Shown: positions 25,558 through 34,366, counted from the first letter of the stretch. The stretch: 64,000 nucleotides of DNA from Bacillus sp. RO1 (GCF_012524115.1 NZ_JAAZWB010000062.1:59306-123305); one strand, 5' to 3'. Translations and numbers: made by a program. Notes: generated by a model not told the origin, from the letters alone.

Positions 25558-25698
25558 ATGGGTTACTATGGAGGCTATCCTTATGGTGTAGGTGGCGCTG
25601 GCTACGGTTACGGTTGTGGCAACCAAGGCGGCACATTCGTGCTAATCGTTGTTCTATTCATTCTTTTAATCATCGTTGGTGCATCTAAATTCTATTAA
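25558..25698 (+). CDS. yjcZ: YjcZ-family sporulation protein
   Basis: 46 residues: a Gly/Tyr-rich N-terminus ([19 protein letters not shown]) and one C-terminal membrane helix ([16 protein letters not shown]), the YjcZ pattern. AAGGAGGTG lies 7 bp before the ATG. It precedes spoVIF as in B. subtilis. Confidence 0.9.
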   Translation: MGYYGGYPYGVGGAGYGYGCGNQGGTFVLIVVLFILLIIVGASKFY

Positions 25699-25718
25699 TA
25701 ATTAATTAGTGGGAATAT

Positions 25719-25753
25719 GGAAAGTACGGGAAGTGTCCCCGTGCTTTTCTGTT
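25719..25753 (+). terminator. Terminator of yjcZ
   Basis: GGAAAGTACGGG pairs with CCCCGTGCTTTTC (one bulge/G-T), followed by TGTTT. Confidence 0.6.
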
Positions 25754-25848
25754 TCGTCCACCACCACAGTAGTGAGTGATGAATTATTAGTGGCACACCG
25801 ATAGGCTCTCTCACATACAATGTGATATATCCGAGAGGAGGATGTTTG

Positions 25849-26109
25849 GTGGATAATAATATTTTTAAAGGCATTGAGAAGAAAACGGGCGTAAGTATGA
25901 AGGACGTATTTGAGCTTGCTAATTCGATGCAGAACGCGAATTTCAAAGACGAGCAGACGGTGCGAAATCTAGTGTCTCGTGTAGCGACGTTGGCGAATAA
26001 GAAGGTACCTAAGGAATTGGAAGATAAGATTGTTAATACATTGATTAATGGCAATAAGCCGGTTGATATGGGGACTATTTCGAAGATGTTGAATGAGAAG
26101 AAGAAGTAA
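25849..26109 (+). CDS. spoVIF: SpoVIF, stage VI sporulation protein F
   Basis: 86 residues from a GTG 6 bp after AGAGGAGGA. The sequence NIFKGIEKKTGVSMKDVFELAN, LVSRVATLANKKVPKELEDKIV and the C-terminal MGTISKMLN match SpoVIF (YjcC), which in B. subtilis contributes to coat assembly and spore resistance and influences GerE-dependent genes. CATACAATG with AC 17 bp upstream (near 25836) is a near-SigK/SigE promoter. Confidence 0.92.
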   Translation: MDNNIFKGIEKKTGVSMKDVFELANSMQNANFKDEQTVRNLVSRVATLANKKVPKELEDKIVNTLINGNKPVDMGTISKMLNEKKK

Positions 26110-26155
26110 AAAAACATCTGCCTTCCACGTTTGTGAGTGGGGCAGATGTTTTTTG
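26110..26155 (+). terminator. Terminator of spoVIF
   Basis: AACATCTGCC / GGCAGATGTT stem followed by TTTTTT. Confidence 0.88.
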
Positions 26156-26166
26156 TTGCGTAAAAC

Positions 26167-26300
26167 GCCGCTGTGGATTTCCGCAAATGGCTTCGCTTTC
26201 CTAGGGGAGGTGCTTGAGCCTCCTCGGCTTCGCCTGTGGGGATCTCAAGCTACCGCTATCTCCCTTAGGAGTCTTCGCCTTTTACTCCAATTCACAGCTA
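26167..26300. repeat. Interspersed palindromic repeat, copy 1
   Basis: Starts GCTGTGGATTTCCGC and ends in the complementary AATTCACAGC. Internal blocks GGCTTCGCTTTCCTAGGGG, GAGCCTCCTCGG, GGGGATCTCAAGCTACCGCT, AGGAGTCTTCGCCTTTTACTCC are shared with five other copies in the window. Confidence 0.9.
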
Positions 26301-26334
26301 TGTTATCTATAGAAGGGAGCTGAACTTGAAACTC

Positions 26335-26805
26335 CTATTCAATCGTCTCCAAATCCTGCAACACGATATTTCGGTCGGCCTCTTTTGCGATTAGTGTGGA
26401 TGCTTCTTTTGTCAGGTTAAGGTATTTTTCCTTTGCCACTCTATCTCCGATTAGGCTGTAAGCTCGGGCTAGAGCTTCGTACGCGAATGCGAGGTCAAAG
26501 TCCTTAATCTCATGCTCTAAAACGATTTCAAGGTTTCTTTTTGCATGCGCAAGGCACGGTTCTGGGCGTCGTAAAACGGCATAAACCCTTGATATTTGCC
26601 ATTCGCCTCGAGAGAAGTTAACCGGTTCACCAATTTCGCCCCAGTGGAAGCGGGAAGCATGTGCTTTATGTATCATTTGGAAATCTTCTACTGGAGTCCG
26701 TTCCGGTTTCTCCATCAAATCCCATACTTCATTGAATAAGTTAATCGCTGTTTTTCTATGAAAGGTATATTGTAAATCTTGCTCTTCCTGTGTGCCGTTG
26801 GTCAT
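26335..26805 (-). CDS. Uncharacterised TPR-like helical protein
   Basis: 156 residues from an ATG 5 bp after AGAGGGGAT. Helical repeats (NFSRGEWQISRVYAVLRRPEPCLAHAKRN and DLAFAYEALARAYSLIGDR, read in parts) look like two TPR-type units. Cytoplasmic. A conserved hypothetical by appearance; no function assigned. Confidence 0.65.
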   Translation of the reverse strand: MTNGTQEEQDLQYTFHRKTAINLFNEVWDLMEKPERTPVEDFQMIHKAHASRFHWGEIGEPVNFSRGEWQISRVYAVLRRPEPCLAHAKRNLEIVLEHEIKDFDLAFAYEALARAYSLIGDRVAKEKYLNLTKEASTLIAKEADRNIVLQDLETIE

Positions 26806-26878
26806 TGGGCATCCCCTCTTCCAAAAAATATCTATATACTCCAAATAATATCATTTTTCAGAAAGAAAATGGAGCAAA

Positions 26879-27040
26879 TTAATACACACAACCTTCTTTT
26901 CGTTTTAGTAGTTCTGCCTCCAGTAGCTGTATAAAATAGTGATCAAGATTCTCTGCTTTGGCATTTTCATATGCAAACTGAAGAGATTCATCGGAAAGTT
27001 TTGTGATGGAACAGTTATCGTGAGGATCCAATGTTTTCAA
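26879..27040 (-). CDS. sda: Sda-like sporulation checkpoint protein
   Basis: 53 residues from a TTG at 27040, nine bp after AAAGGGG. Residues 14-46 (KLSDESLQFAYENAKAENL, then DHYFIQLLEAELLKRK) match the helical hairpin of Sda, the inhibitor that binds sporulation kinase KinA when replication is perturbed (B. subtilis KLSDELL...NLN..FIELIENEIKRR). The N-terminal 12 residues and a short C-terminal tail are extra. No DnaA box (TTATNCACA) is seen just upstream, unlike B. subtilis sda. It may therefore be a second Sda-family member. Confidence 0.75.
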   Translation of the reverse strand: MKTLDPHDNCSITKLSDESLQFAYENAKAENLDHYFIQLLEAELLKRKEGCVY

Positions 27041-27160
27041 AAGATTATACCCCTTTCAACTCATCTATAAAGGGTACATACCCAGATAGGAGCAGTTGAA
27101 ACGTACTTTTCAACTATTCTAAAAATAAAGTTTTTTCAATTGATTTTTGTTGACAAAACG

Positions 27161-27201
27161 AAAAAGCGCAATCCTAAGGACGAGGAAGGATTTGCGCTTT
27201 A
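27161..27201 (-). terminator. Terminator of the helicase gene
   Basis: On the minus strand AAAGCGCAAATCCTT pairs with AAGGATTGCGCTTT, followed by TTTCG; it sits just beyond the stop codon at 27204. Confidence 0.8.
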
Positions 27202-27203
27202 CG

Positions 27204-29486
27204 TTAGAGAATATCTTTTATAAATCTAGTCATGTATGCCTTTTTTCCGCGACGATTCATGGGGATGGAGAGCTGCAATGTTTCCTTGGCTCTCGTGATG
27301 GCCACATACAAAAGCCTGCGTTCTTCTTCTAGTGCCCCGAGTTCGCCATTTCGATAGGCTTCTAGTGCAAAATCATGTGGTAGACTGCCATCGACGGCGC
27401 TAAGGACATAAACATTATTATACTCAAGTCCCTTAGAGCGATGGATGGTGGAGAGGTGGATGGCATTTGTATATTGCTTACTAAGCCTTTTCATTTCATC
27501 CGTTTTGGCAATCATATCTTCTACATGTTCTAGAAATTCACCGATGTTCTTGAACTTCCGGGCAACCACCTTTAAGTCGCGAATATCATCGGATCCCTTT
27601 TCGAGTGCATTCCCCTCATTGCCACGTTTCTTAATATATTCATCAAACCCCATGTCTTTTTCAATCATCTCCAGTGCAACGGAAGGGGAGACGTTGGCAA
27701 GTGTTTTGAATAATGGAATGATCCGTTTGATTTTTTTTACTTGAAATGGCTGTACATTGGTCAATTTACTCAATGATTTTACTAAACTGCAATCTTCCAA
27801 AATACTAATGGCTTTTGCATCTTGGAGGTTTGATTGCTTGAGGAACAGAGCCGGCAGTATGTCTGATAAGGCATGTACATCATTGGAGTCCCGACTTAAT
27901 CGAAGGAAACCGAGGATGCCTTTCACAATCCTTCTTTTATAAAAGCTTTCGTAATCTTGATCAAGCTTGAATGGAAGGCCGGATTGTGAGAGCCTCTCAA
28001 AAATCGCGCGTGCGGCACTATGGGTCCGGTATAGAACCGCAAAATCACTAGGGGTGGCGCCTTGTTCAATTTTTTCCTTTATATCTTGTACGATAATGGT
28101 AGCTTCCTCTTCCTCATCATAAGGGTAAAAAAGTACAGGGTATTGCTTGTTGTCACGTTGAGCGATCATCTTTTTTACTCTTCTGTTCCTGTTTTTTTCA
28201 ATTACCTGATTGGCTACCGCAACTATTGTGTGAGTTGATCGGTAGTTTTCAGAAAGAGTGATGACTTTGGTAGAAGGAAAGTCCTTGTGGAAGTTTAATA
28301 TATAATCGGGACTGCTGCCTCGAAACGCATAAATTGACTGATCATCATCCCCAACCGCGCAGATATTTCCAATTGTGGCGAGTAGTTTCATTGTTTCATA
28401 TTGAACTTTATTTATATCTTGAAACTCATCAATTAGGAAATATTGAAACCTTTTCTGGTATTTCGTGAGCAGAGTTGGATTTTCCAACAAAAGTTCATAG
28501 CAGCCAAGCAACATATCATCAAAGTCAAATACATTCTTCTCGCGCTTCCAGTCCTCATAGTCTTGATATAGACTTTGAAACTGCTCTTCTAGCTTGCTGG
28601 TCGGTTTAATCTCCTTTGGTCTCTGCATATTGTTTTTCCAATAGCCGATTTGCTGAATGGCCTGATCGAATGGGAAGTCCTTTTCATCCAAACCAAGCTT
28701 GCGGCCAGCCTGTTTTAGAAACTGCTCCTTTTGCCAATCCCATTTCAACAAGTTCTCCCCGTTCCATCTCTGGGGGTGATGGTGTTGAAGCATTCTGTAG
28801 AAAATGCTGTGAAACGTACCGGATAGTAGATTAGTGAATAGTCTTGAACCAGAGGTCTCATAAAGGCGCAGTCGTTCTTTCATTTCATTGGCTGCCTTTG
28901 CTGTAAAGGTTATAAGCATAATGGATTTTGGATCGACTTGTTCCTCTTGGACCATATAAGCAACCCGAGTGATTAAAACCCGTGTTTTCCCGCTACCGGC
29001 ACCTGCTAGAACCAGTAATGGCCCATCTACTGTCGAAACGGCTTCTTGCTGGGCCGTATCTAGATATATATTTTTTTCTTGTAATCCATGAAAAAACCCT
29101 CTTATATTTAAATGGCTTTCCGTATGTTCTTTAATAAAGATAGGAAGATGTGTTAGGGGCTTCGGAGCTTTCCAGGTCTCCACTGGCTTTTCTTTTTCGG
29201 CAATAATTGTTCTCGATTTAGGATAGCGAAATCCATTTCGCTCCACATATTCCTGTTCTTTGGTTACCACTGTCTCTGTCTTCGGTATTTCTTCTTTATG
29301 AGTTATAGAAGCATCTATGTGGAAAAAATGAGGTTCTTTCCTTAATCCTAAATAAAGCTTGACACTCTCACCACAGATTTTGCATGTGAGGTCGCCCTTT
29401 ACTCCGGCTTCGTACACCTCTTGATACAATTCTCTGGTCATTGATTTTATATGTAATGTTCGTTCTTTCCATACAGCATACTTCAT
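27204..29486 (-). CDS. UvrD/Rep-type helicase with CoiA-like N-terminal zinc motif (YjcD-like)
   Basis: 760 residues from an ATG after AAAGGAG. The N-terminal ~60 residues contain C35-K-I-C38 and H53-F-F-H56, the arrangement seen at the start of CoiA-type proteins. From ~155: DTAQQEAVSTVDGPLLVLAGAGSGKT (Q motif and Walker A), ITFTAKAANEMKERL (Ia), DEFQDINKVQY (II), GDDDQSIYAFRGS (III), SENYRST (IV), STIHRSKGLEYNNVYV (V), LLYVAITRAKETL (VI). This is a 3'-5' SF1A helicase. Position after spoVIF matches B. subtilis yjcD. Confidence 0.88.
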   Translation of the reverse strand: MKYAVWKERTLHIKSMTRELYQEVYEAGVKGDLTCKICGESVKLYLGLRKEPHFFHIDASITHKEEIPKTETVVTKEQEYVERNGFRYPKSRTIIAEKEKPVETWKAPKPLTHLPIFIKEHTESHLNIRGFFHGLQEKNIYLDTAQQEAVSTVDGPLLVLAGAGSGKTRVLITRVAYMVQEEQVDPKSIMLITFTAKAANEMKERLRLYETSGSRLFTNLLSGTFHSIFYRMLQHHHPQRWNGENLLKWDWQKEQFLKQAGRKLGLDEKDFPFDQAIQQIGYWKNNMQRPKEIKPTSKLEEQFQSLYQDYEDWKREKNVFDFDDMLLGCYELLLENPTLLTKYQKRFQYFLIDEFQDINKVQYETMKLLATIGNICAVGDDDQSIYAFRGSSPDYILNFHKDFPSTKVITLSENYRSTHTIVAVANQVIEKNRNRRVKKMIAQRDNKQYPVLFYPYDEEEEATIIVQDIKEKIEQGATPSDFAVLYRTHSAARAIFERLSQSGLPFKLDQDYESFYKRRIVKGILGFLRLSRDSNDVHALSDILPALFLKQSNLQDAKAISILEDCSLVKSLSKLTNVQPFQVKKIKRIIPLFKTLANVSPSVALEMIEKDMGFDEYIKKRGNEGNALEKGSDDIRDLKVVARKFKNIGEFLEHVEDMIAKTDEMKRLSKQYTNAIHLSTIHRSKGLEYNNVYVLSAVDGSLPHDFALEAYRNGELGALEEERRLLYVAITRAKETLQLSIPMNRRGKKAYMTRFIKDIL

Positions 29487-29621
29487 ATGTGTAGACTCCT
29501 TTATAACCGTCAATCTTATCCATAGTACCACATATTATATTGGGAGAACACGAATCAAAGGAAGTTTGTGTTATGCAAAAACAGGGAAAAATATAGGTAG
29601 GATAGGAAGGGGAGAAATGTG

Positions 29622-29885
29622 ATGGGATATGTTTTACCAGTACAAATGGATGCCTATACACAATATGCAAACCGTACTATTTCCGAGAAACAAAGGCTTA
29701 AGCTTGATCCTGTAATAAGGCCGACCTTTTATAGAGTGGACCCGCAGCTATCATGGGAAGAAATTCATAAAAATACACACCACAGCCAGTTTAATCGAAA
29801 AAGAGATAAGCAGGCTTCTGGCATTTCCGATAAATTATTGGCCGACATAACAGGAAAAGGGCGCTTCTTTCACGAAATCATATAG
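29622..29885 (+). CDS. Uncharacterised 87-residue protein
   Basis: Basic and hydrophilic (DAYTQYANRTISEKQRLKLDP, SQFNRKRDKQASGISDKL), no signal or membrane segment. The ATG follows AGGAAGGGGAGAA. It is divergent from the helicase and 29 bp before an MBL-fold gene. Family not recognised. Confidence 0.55.
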   Translation: MGYVLPVQMDAYTQYANRTISEKQRLKLDPVIRPTFYRVDPQLSWEEIHKNTHHSQFNRKRDKQASGISDKLLADITGKGRFFHEII

Positions 29886-29914
29886 TAGTTTAAAGAAATA
29901 GGAGTGTGTATTAC

Positions 29915-30823
29915 GTGGAGTTTCATCCAATAACAGAGAACGTTTTTTATTTTCAAGGGGCCGTTAACTTAGGTTATGTGCGTTTTTCGACCAGAGAAGG
30001 AATGCTCATTGATGCAGGGCTTGAAGAACAGTCAATGAAAAAAGTGTTAAAAACGCTTAAAAAAAAGGAACTACCATTAACTCATTTATTCATTACCCAT
30101 GCGCATGCAGACCATTACGGAGGAGCGGCCTTTTTGCAAGAGCAACAAAAGGTTTATACAATCGCTCCTAAATTCGAAGTTGCAATCCTTCAAGAACCGA
30201 TGCTAGAGCCTTTGTACTTGTTTCATGGAGTGAATCCAATCCAAGACTGGCGGAATAAGTTTTTAGAGGGAAAGCCGGTAAAAGTGGATCTAATTCTTGA
30301 AGAAGCACGTGAGGTAACAGTAGGGGATGTTCATTTCAGGACCGTTGATTTACCCGGACACAGTTACCATCAGTTTGGAGTGATGGTCGAGGAAATCCTG
30401 TTTGCCGCAGACGCCTATTTCGGTGTGGAGGTCTTACATAAACATGGCATACCTTATATTGTCGATGCAAAACAGACTTTGGAAAGCCTTGATAAAATAA
30501 AGAGCCTCCCATGTGTAGGTGCTGTACCTGGACATGGGAGGTATGAAAAGAACTTCCTTTCTACCATTGAAGAAAATATACAGGTTCACCGCCAGATCGA
30601 GATCTTACTATTTTCGCTAGTTAATACAGTTAAAGAAGGCCTAACTATTGAACAGCTAGTTACAAAAGCTTGCGACGAAAAAGGAATTATCATTCGCAAT
30701 GTGCCGTCATTTATGTTATTCAGAACAGCGGTGACAGCTTATTTGACCAAATTAATACAAGAAGAACGCGTGAAGCTAATCGTTCGAGACAATCAATTGG
30801 TCGTAGAATCTTCTTCTGTATAA
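29915..30823 (+). CDS. MBL-fold metallo-hydrolase
   Basis: 302 residues. THAHADHYGG is the zinc-binding HxHxDH; further ligands are in DLPGHSYHQFG, FAADAYF and PGHGRYE. The C-terminal ~90 residues form a helical/winged extension like those of glyoxalase-II-like hydrolases. The substrate cannot be deduced. A GTG at 29915 is chosen (GGAG 10 bp upstream). Its 3' end overlaps the convergent DUF421 gene by 31 bp. Confidence 0.82.
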   Translation: MEFHPITENVFYFQGAVNLGYVRFSTREGMLIDAGLEEQSMKKVLKTLKKKELPLTHLFITHAHADHYGGAAFLQEQQKVYTIAPKFEVAILQEPMLEPLYLFHGVNPIQDWRNKFLEGKPVKVDLILEEAREVTVGDVHFRTVDLPGHSYHQFGVMVEEILFAADAYFGVEVLHKHGIPYIVDAKQTLESLDKIKSLPCVGAVPGHGRYEKNFLSTIEENIQVHRQIEILLFSLVNTVKEGLTIEQLVTKACDEKGIIIRNVPSFMLFRTAVTAYLTKLIQEERVKLIVRDNQLVVESSSV

Positions 30824-31497
30824 GGCATAACAAATATTGGCTTTCCTTCTTCCCATTCGGCAAATACAATGTCTTGTGGGGTATGGTAGCCAATTTTTTT
30901 TATTTCGTTTAATAGCCATTGCTCTGAGAGGTTGAATTCATCTAAATTGTCCTTTAAAATTTCTCCGTCAGAAATAACAGGAATCGGTAGTGTGACACTT
31001 TTTATAGGGATATTTAGATCTTCATTAATAGGTTGAGCATATGTGTGTTTCTTTAAAACACTGACAGTTCCATCTGTTTCAAGTATCGCATAATACACTT
31101 CTTGAATGGAGAAAGCACCTTTTGATCGAAGCAGATGTCGTAGTTGATCAATATCTAGTTTAGATTTCTTCAACTCCTTTTTGTTTATCATTCCTTTATG
31201 TATAACGATAGACGGTCTGCCTTCTAGTATCCCTCTAGTTTTGCGCACTTTCTGTGTGATCGTTTCAAGCAAAAAGACCAATAACCCCCACATTCCCAAT
31301 GCGAAGATGATTTTTACCACTCCAATATCGTTATCATATAACGCATTTCCTACAAGTTCCCCTAAAACGAGAGCGGAAATAAAGTCAAAGGGAGTTATTT
31401 GGGTAATCTGTGTTTTTCCTAGTAACTGGGTGATGAAAAATAATGCAAAGAAGCCAATTACCAATTCCACTGCAATTCGACCGTAGTCCATCATCAT
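30793..31497 (-). CDS. DUF421 (YetF/YcaP-type) membrane protein
   Basis: 234 residues: three membrane helices with LLGKTQITQITPFDFISALVLGELVGNALYDND, then the DUF421 soluble domain (GRPSIVIHKGMINKKELKKSKLDIDQL, read in parts, and VYYAILETDGTVSVLKK). It lacks the DUF1657 tail of the spoVA-operon homologue at 24061-24921. AAAGGAT lies 8 bp upstream. Function unknown, in or near the membrane. Confidence 0.82.
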   Translation of the reverse strand: MMMDYGRIAVELVIGFFALFFITQLLGKTQITQITPFDFISALVLGELVGNALYDNDIGVVKIIFALGMWGLLVFLLETITQKVRKTRGILEGRPSIVIHKGMINKKELKKSKLDIDQLRHLLRSKGAFSIQEVYYAILETDGTVSVLKKHTYAQPINEDLNIPIKSVTLPIPVISDGEILKDNLDEFNLSEQWLLNEIKKIGYHTPQDIVFAEWEEGKPIFVMPYTEEDSTTN

Positions 31498-31564
31498 TGT
31501 TGTGTCATCCTTTATGTTAGGTCCTTGACAGTAGTATTAGTTACGAGCGGTTAAAGTATGAAAA

Positions 31565-31616
31565 CAAAAAAGATATCTCTCGTCAGGTTTCCCTTGGAGA
31601 GATATCTTTTTAGATA
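31565..31616. terminator. Bidirectional-looking terminator after yjcF
   Basis: AAAAGATATCTCTC / GAGAGATATCTTTT perfect stem with A and T runs on either side. It overlaps the end of the GNAT gene on the minus strand. Confidence 0.8.
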
Positions 31617-32035
31617 TTTTTAGTCATGGTGACATGGGGAATTCCTGCATCCATAAAAATGTCAGAAATCGTTTCATAACCAAGCTTTGCATAAAAGGCT
31701 TCCGCATGTGTTTGAGCATTTAGCTTTAATACATGCATTTCCTTTGTCTTTGCATACTCTTCTATGGTGTTCATGATAAGTCGGCCGGCGCCTTTGGATG
31801 TACGATATGAAGGGAGGACGCATATTCGCTCTACCTTTCCGATGCCTTCCACAATACGAAAGCGACCAGCTCCGACTGCTTGATCTTCATCATATAATAC
31901 AAAATGGGTGGAGTCTTCTTCGTATTGATCAATCTCTTCTTCTAGAGGAACATGCTGCTCTTCCACAAATACCGTTTTCCTCACAGAATAAGCATCCTGC
32001 AGTTCTTTGTCTGTATCTACAACTTGTACATGCAA
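31610..32035 (-). CDS. yjcF: YjcF-like GNAT acetyltransferase
   Basis: 141 residues: VRKTVFVEEQHVPLEEEID, VGAGRFRIVEGIGKVERICVLPSYR and GAGRLIMNTIEEYAK (acetyl-CoA loop) with AFYAKLGYETI near the end. TTG start at 32035, three bp beyond the yjcG stop, so the pair is translationally linked. The substrate is unknown. Confidence 0.88.
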   Translation of the reverse strand: MHVQVVDTDKELQDAYSVRKTVFVEEQHVPLEEEIDQYEEDSTHFVLYDEDQAVGAGRFRIVEGIGKVERICVLPSYRTSKGAGRLIMNTIEEYAKTKEMHVLKLNAQTHAEAFYAKLGYETISDIFMDAGIPHVTMTKNI

Positions 32036-32038
32036 GGG

Positions 32039-32560
32039 TCAGCAATCCTTTCCAAATCGGAATGTTTCATAGACCGTCCACATGCCATCTTCTAATTGAT
32101 ATAAAAGGTGGAAGCGGTCAACCATTTCTTCGTGTTCAATATTGGTCATTTTTAATTGACCCAGAACGTCCGAGTGTTCATCATCAGATAAATTTTGCCC
32201 GATCGTTATATGTGGCACATAGGAAAATTCCCGATTATCTTGGAAATATCCTATGCCGGAATGAAGCTTTTCATGGAGTGATAAAAGTTCGTCTGTTGGA
32301 TCTACTTTAAGGTAAATGACATTGTTTACTGGAGCAAAAGAGCTCACTTTGTAAATGTTCAAAGGGATTGGTGTAGTATCTTTCGCGATAGCTGCAAGCT
32401 CATCGGTTACTGATTTCATATCACTTTCATCTATTTCGAAAGCTGTTTTCAACGTCACATGCGGCGGAATTAATGCGTAGTGTGTGTCATAACGTTTTCG
32501 AAATGAATTTGCGAGATCTTGTAATTTTTTGGTCGGAAAAATAGCTATTCCATATTTCAT
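32039..32560 (-). CDS. yjcG: YjcG-like 2H phosphoesterase (2'-5' RNA ligase family)
   Basis: 173 residues with the two HxT-type motifs of the 2H superfamily: PPHVTLKT and VPHITIGQ, each on a beta strand. Such enzymes act on 2'-3' or 2'-5' phosphodiesters; the B. subtilis substrate is not established. Upstream of yjcF in one unit. Confidence 0.9.
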   Translation of the reverse strand: MKYGIAIFPTKKLQDLANSFRKRYDTHYALIPPHVTLKTAFEIDESDMKSVTDELAAIAKDTTPIPLNIYKVSSFAPVNNVIYLKVDPTDELLSLHEKLHSGIGYFQDNREFSYVPHITIGQNLSDDEHSDVLGQLKMTNIEHEEMVDRFHLLYQLEDGMWTVYETFRFGKDC

Positions 32561-33052
32561 CCAATATCCCTCCTATTAGCGTTTGCAATTTAGTAACTTC
32601 TATTTTTATTTTATCTTAATTTTTTTCAAAAGAATAGAAAAGTTTCCCGTTCATGCTTAAATAACTATTGGTGTTGGATAACACCTGTAGTTTTTCGTTC
32701 CGGATATTCGTTTTGACGGGGGCGGGTGTTCTTCTCGTCTTAGCTAAGTCCGCTGAAAAAGTCTTTGAATTTAGATATTGTTTAGAAATCGCTGTGGATT
32801 TCCGCAAATGGCTTCGCTTTCCTAGGGACGGTGCTTGAGCCTCCTCGCTATGCTGCGGGGTCTCAAGCTACCGCTATTTCCCTCAGGAGTCTTCGCCATA
32901 TGCTCCAATCCACAGCTCGAAATTACTAACTACTATAAAATTTCAGTTTTTCAGAGGCCTCACTTCGTCTATTGTTAGGTCTAAAGTCTATCGCTACCTT
33001 CCGCCGAAGTACCATATCATACACTTTAAACTACAGGGCAATCTCACTTAGA
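32561..33052. other. Gene-free interval with interspersed repeat
   Basis: Contains repeat copy 2 and its degenerate flanks. A small minus-strand frame at 32616-32807 has no ribosome binding site and overlaps the repeat, so it is not accepted. Confidence 0.6.
32751..32970. repeat. Interspersed palindromic repeat, copy 2 (extended form)
   Basis: Core 32791-32917 (GCTGTGGATTTCCGC ... ATCCACAGCT) is enclosed by CGCTGAAAAAGTCTTTGA on the left and CAGTTTTTCAGAGGCCTCACT (inverted) on the right. Further right, GTCTATCGCTACCTTCCGCC resembles a decayed right half of another copy. Confidence 0.85.
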
Positions 33053-33778
33053 TTACGAGAGCATTTTTGGTAGGGCTTGTTTTAGGTCTGGTTGCCAGTA
33101 GGTCCAGGTATGTGTGCCTTCAAATTCTTCGTAGTATACAGAGAATCCTTTTTCTTTCATTAGTGAGTGCAGTGCTCGGTTTGGTTCGATGAAATTTTTC
33201 TTTTCTCCATTTGTGGTAGGCACTTCGGTTTCCATTGTACCAATTACATGATAAAGAGAGAGGAAGGAAGGTTGGCCGAAATCTTCCACTTTAGACATAA
33301 CCTTTTCATCCACATATGGAGATTGCATGATCACTTTTCCAAATGTGTGTGGATAAGAAAGAGCGGTCATCAAGGAAACAGTGGCAGCTAAAGAATCTCC
33401 AATAAGAGCTCGTCCCATACCCATTTGATACGATGGATACTTTTCATCGATATATGGTGTCAGTTCATGTGCAAGGAAGCGAATGTACGCACTGTTTTTG
33501 CTTCCGTCTGGATGATACTTTTCCCATCGATCTTTTACGTTTTTGTAAGGAATTCCTACGATAATGGTATTTTGCATTTCGTTAGCGGCTAGCAGTTTGT
33601 CCGTTATGCTTCCAATACGACCTAGTGTGAAGTAGTCTTTTCCATCCTGTGCGATAAGTATGTTGTATTTATAGAGTGGTGAATAGTTAGCTGGTGTGTA
33701 TACCATTAGGGTCATTTCTTCATTAAGTTCGTTGCTGTAGAGTGTGAACTCCTCAATACGCCCAACGTTTTTGCTCAT
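33053..33778 (-). CDS. yjcH: YjcH-like esterase (alpha/beta hydrolase)
   Basis: 241 residues of the esterase-D/enterochelin-esterase type: MVYTPANYSP, LIAQDGKDYF, GRALIGDSLAATVSL (nucleophile Ser in GDSLA), and a probable catalytic His in GTHTWTYW near the C-terminus. No signal peptide. It follows yjcG as in B. subtilis, but here a repeat separates them. Substrate unknown. Confidence 0.85.
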   Translation of the reverse strand: MSKNVGRIEEFTLYSNELNEEMTLMVYTPANYSPLYKYNILIAQDGKDYFTLGRIGSITDKLLAANEMQNTIIVGIPYKNVKDRWEKYHPDGSKNSAYIRFLAHELTPYIDEKYPSYQMGMGRALIGDSLAATVSLMTALSYPHTFGKVIMQSPYVDEKVMSKVEDFGQPSFLSLYHVIGTMETEVPTTNGEKKNFIEPNRALHSLMKEKGFSVYYEEFEGTHTWTYWQPDLKQALPKMLS

Positions 33779-33904
33779 TGTTCATTACCTCCTGTGATGC
33801 CTTTATCTATTGTGGTAAGCGCTTTACCCACTATAATACCATATCTTTAATCTATTTGTTGAATGGTAAGCTTTGTTGTCGAGAGTTTTTCAAACTCCCT
33901 ATTG

Positions 33905-34268
33905 CCTTTCGTTTCAGGTGTTCGCTTTCCGCGGGGCGTGTGCTTGAGCCTCCTTCCTGCGTTGGAGGCCACTGGAAAAAGTCTTTGATAAACACCGCTG
34001 GTGATTTCCGTAAATGGCTTCGCTTTCCTAGGGGCTGACGTGAGCCTCCACGGCTACGCCTGCGGGGTCTCCACCTAGCGCTATCTCCCTCAGGACAAGG
34101 AAGGCTTCGGCAGCGATTCATCGCACGAAGAAAATGCGTAGCATTTTCGAGGAGTCTTCGCCTTTTGCTCCAATTACCAGCTAGTAATCATTAAAAACTT
34201 TACGTTATCAGTTTTTCAATGGCCTCACTCGTTGCGGGGTCTCAAGCTACCGCTACCTTCCACTCCAG
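33905..34268. repeat. Interspersed palindromic repeat, copy 3 (nested, with internal insertion)
   Basis: Intact core 33997-34182 (GCTGGTGATTTCCGT ... ATTACCAGCT) carries an extra ~58 nt (about 34094-34151, GGCTTCGGCAGCG...GCATTTTCGAG). It is bounded by GGCCACTGGAAAAAGTC and inverted TTTTTCAATGGCC. Outside these lie a left half (GTTCGCTTTCCGCGGGGC...GCTTGAGCCTCC, 33913-33952) and a right half (GGGGTCTCAAGCTACCGCT, 34235-34253) of a second copy. Confidence 0.85.
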
Positions 34269-34338
34269 TCAAAAGGGTGTTGTAATTTAACAGTAAAAAC
34301 CTCATTATAAATTATTTCAATTATTTTCTGTCAATATA

Positions 34339-34366
34339 TTGACCTTTTGCACATACGTTATATAAT
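34339..34366 (+). promoter_or_regulatory. SigA promoter and downstream dyad of the ABC operon
   Basis: TTGACC (34339-34344), 16-bp spacer, TATAAT (34361-34366). About 20 bp downstream a small dyad TAATC-N7-GATTA (near 34389-34406) could be an operator; the regulator is not identified. Confidence 0.7.

Noticed and set aside
26167..26300. Interspersed repeat as an insertion sequence
   Set aside because: No transposase frame in any copy; at most it is a non-autonomous element.
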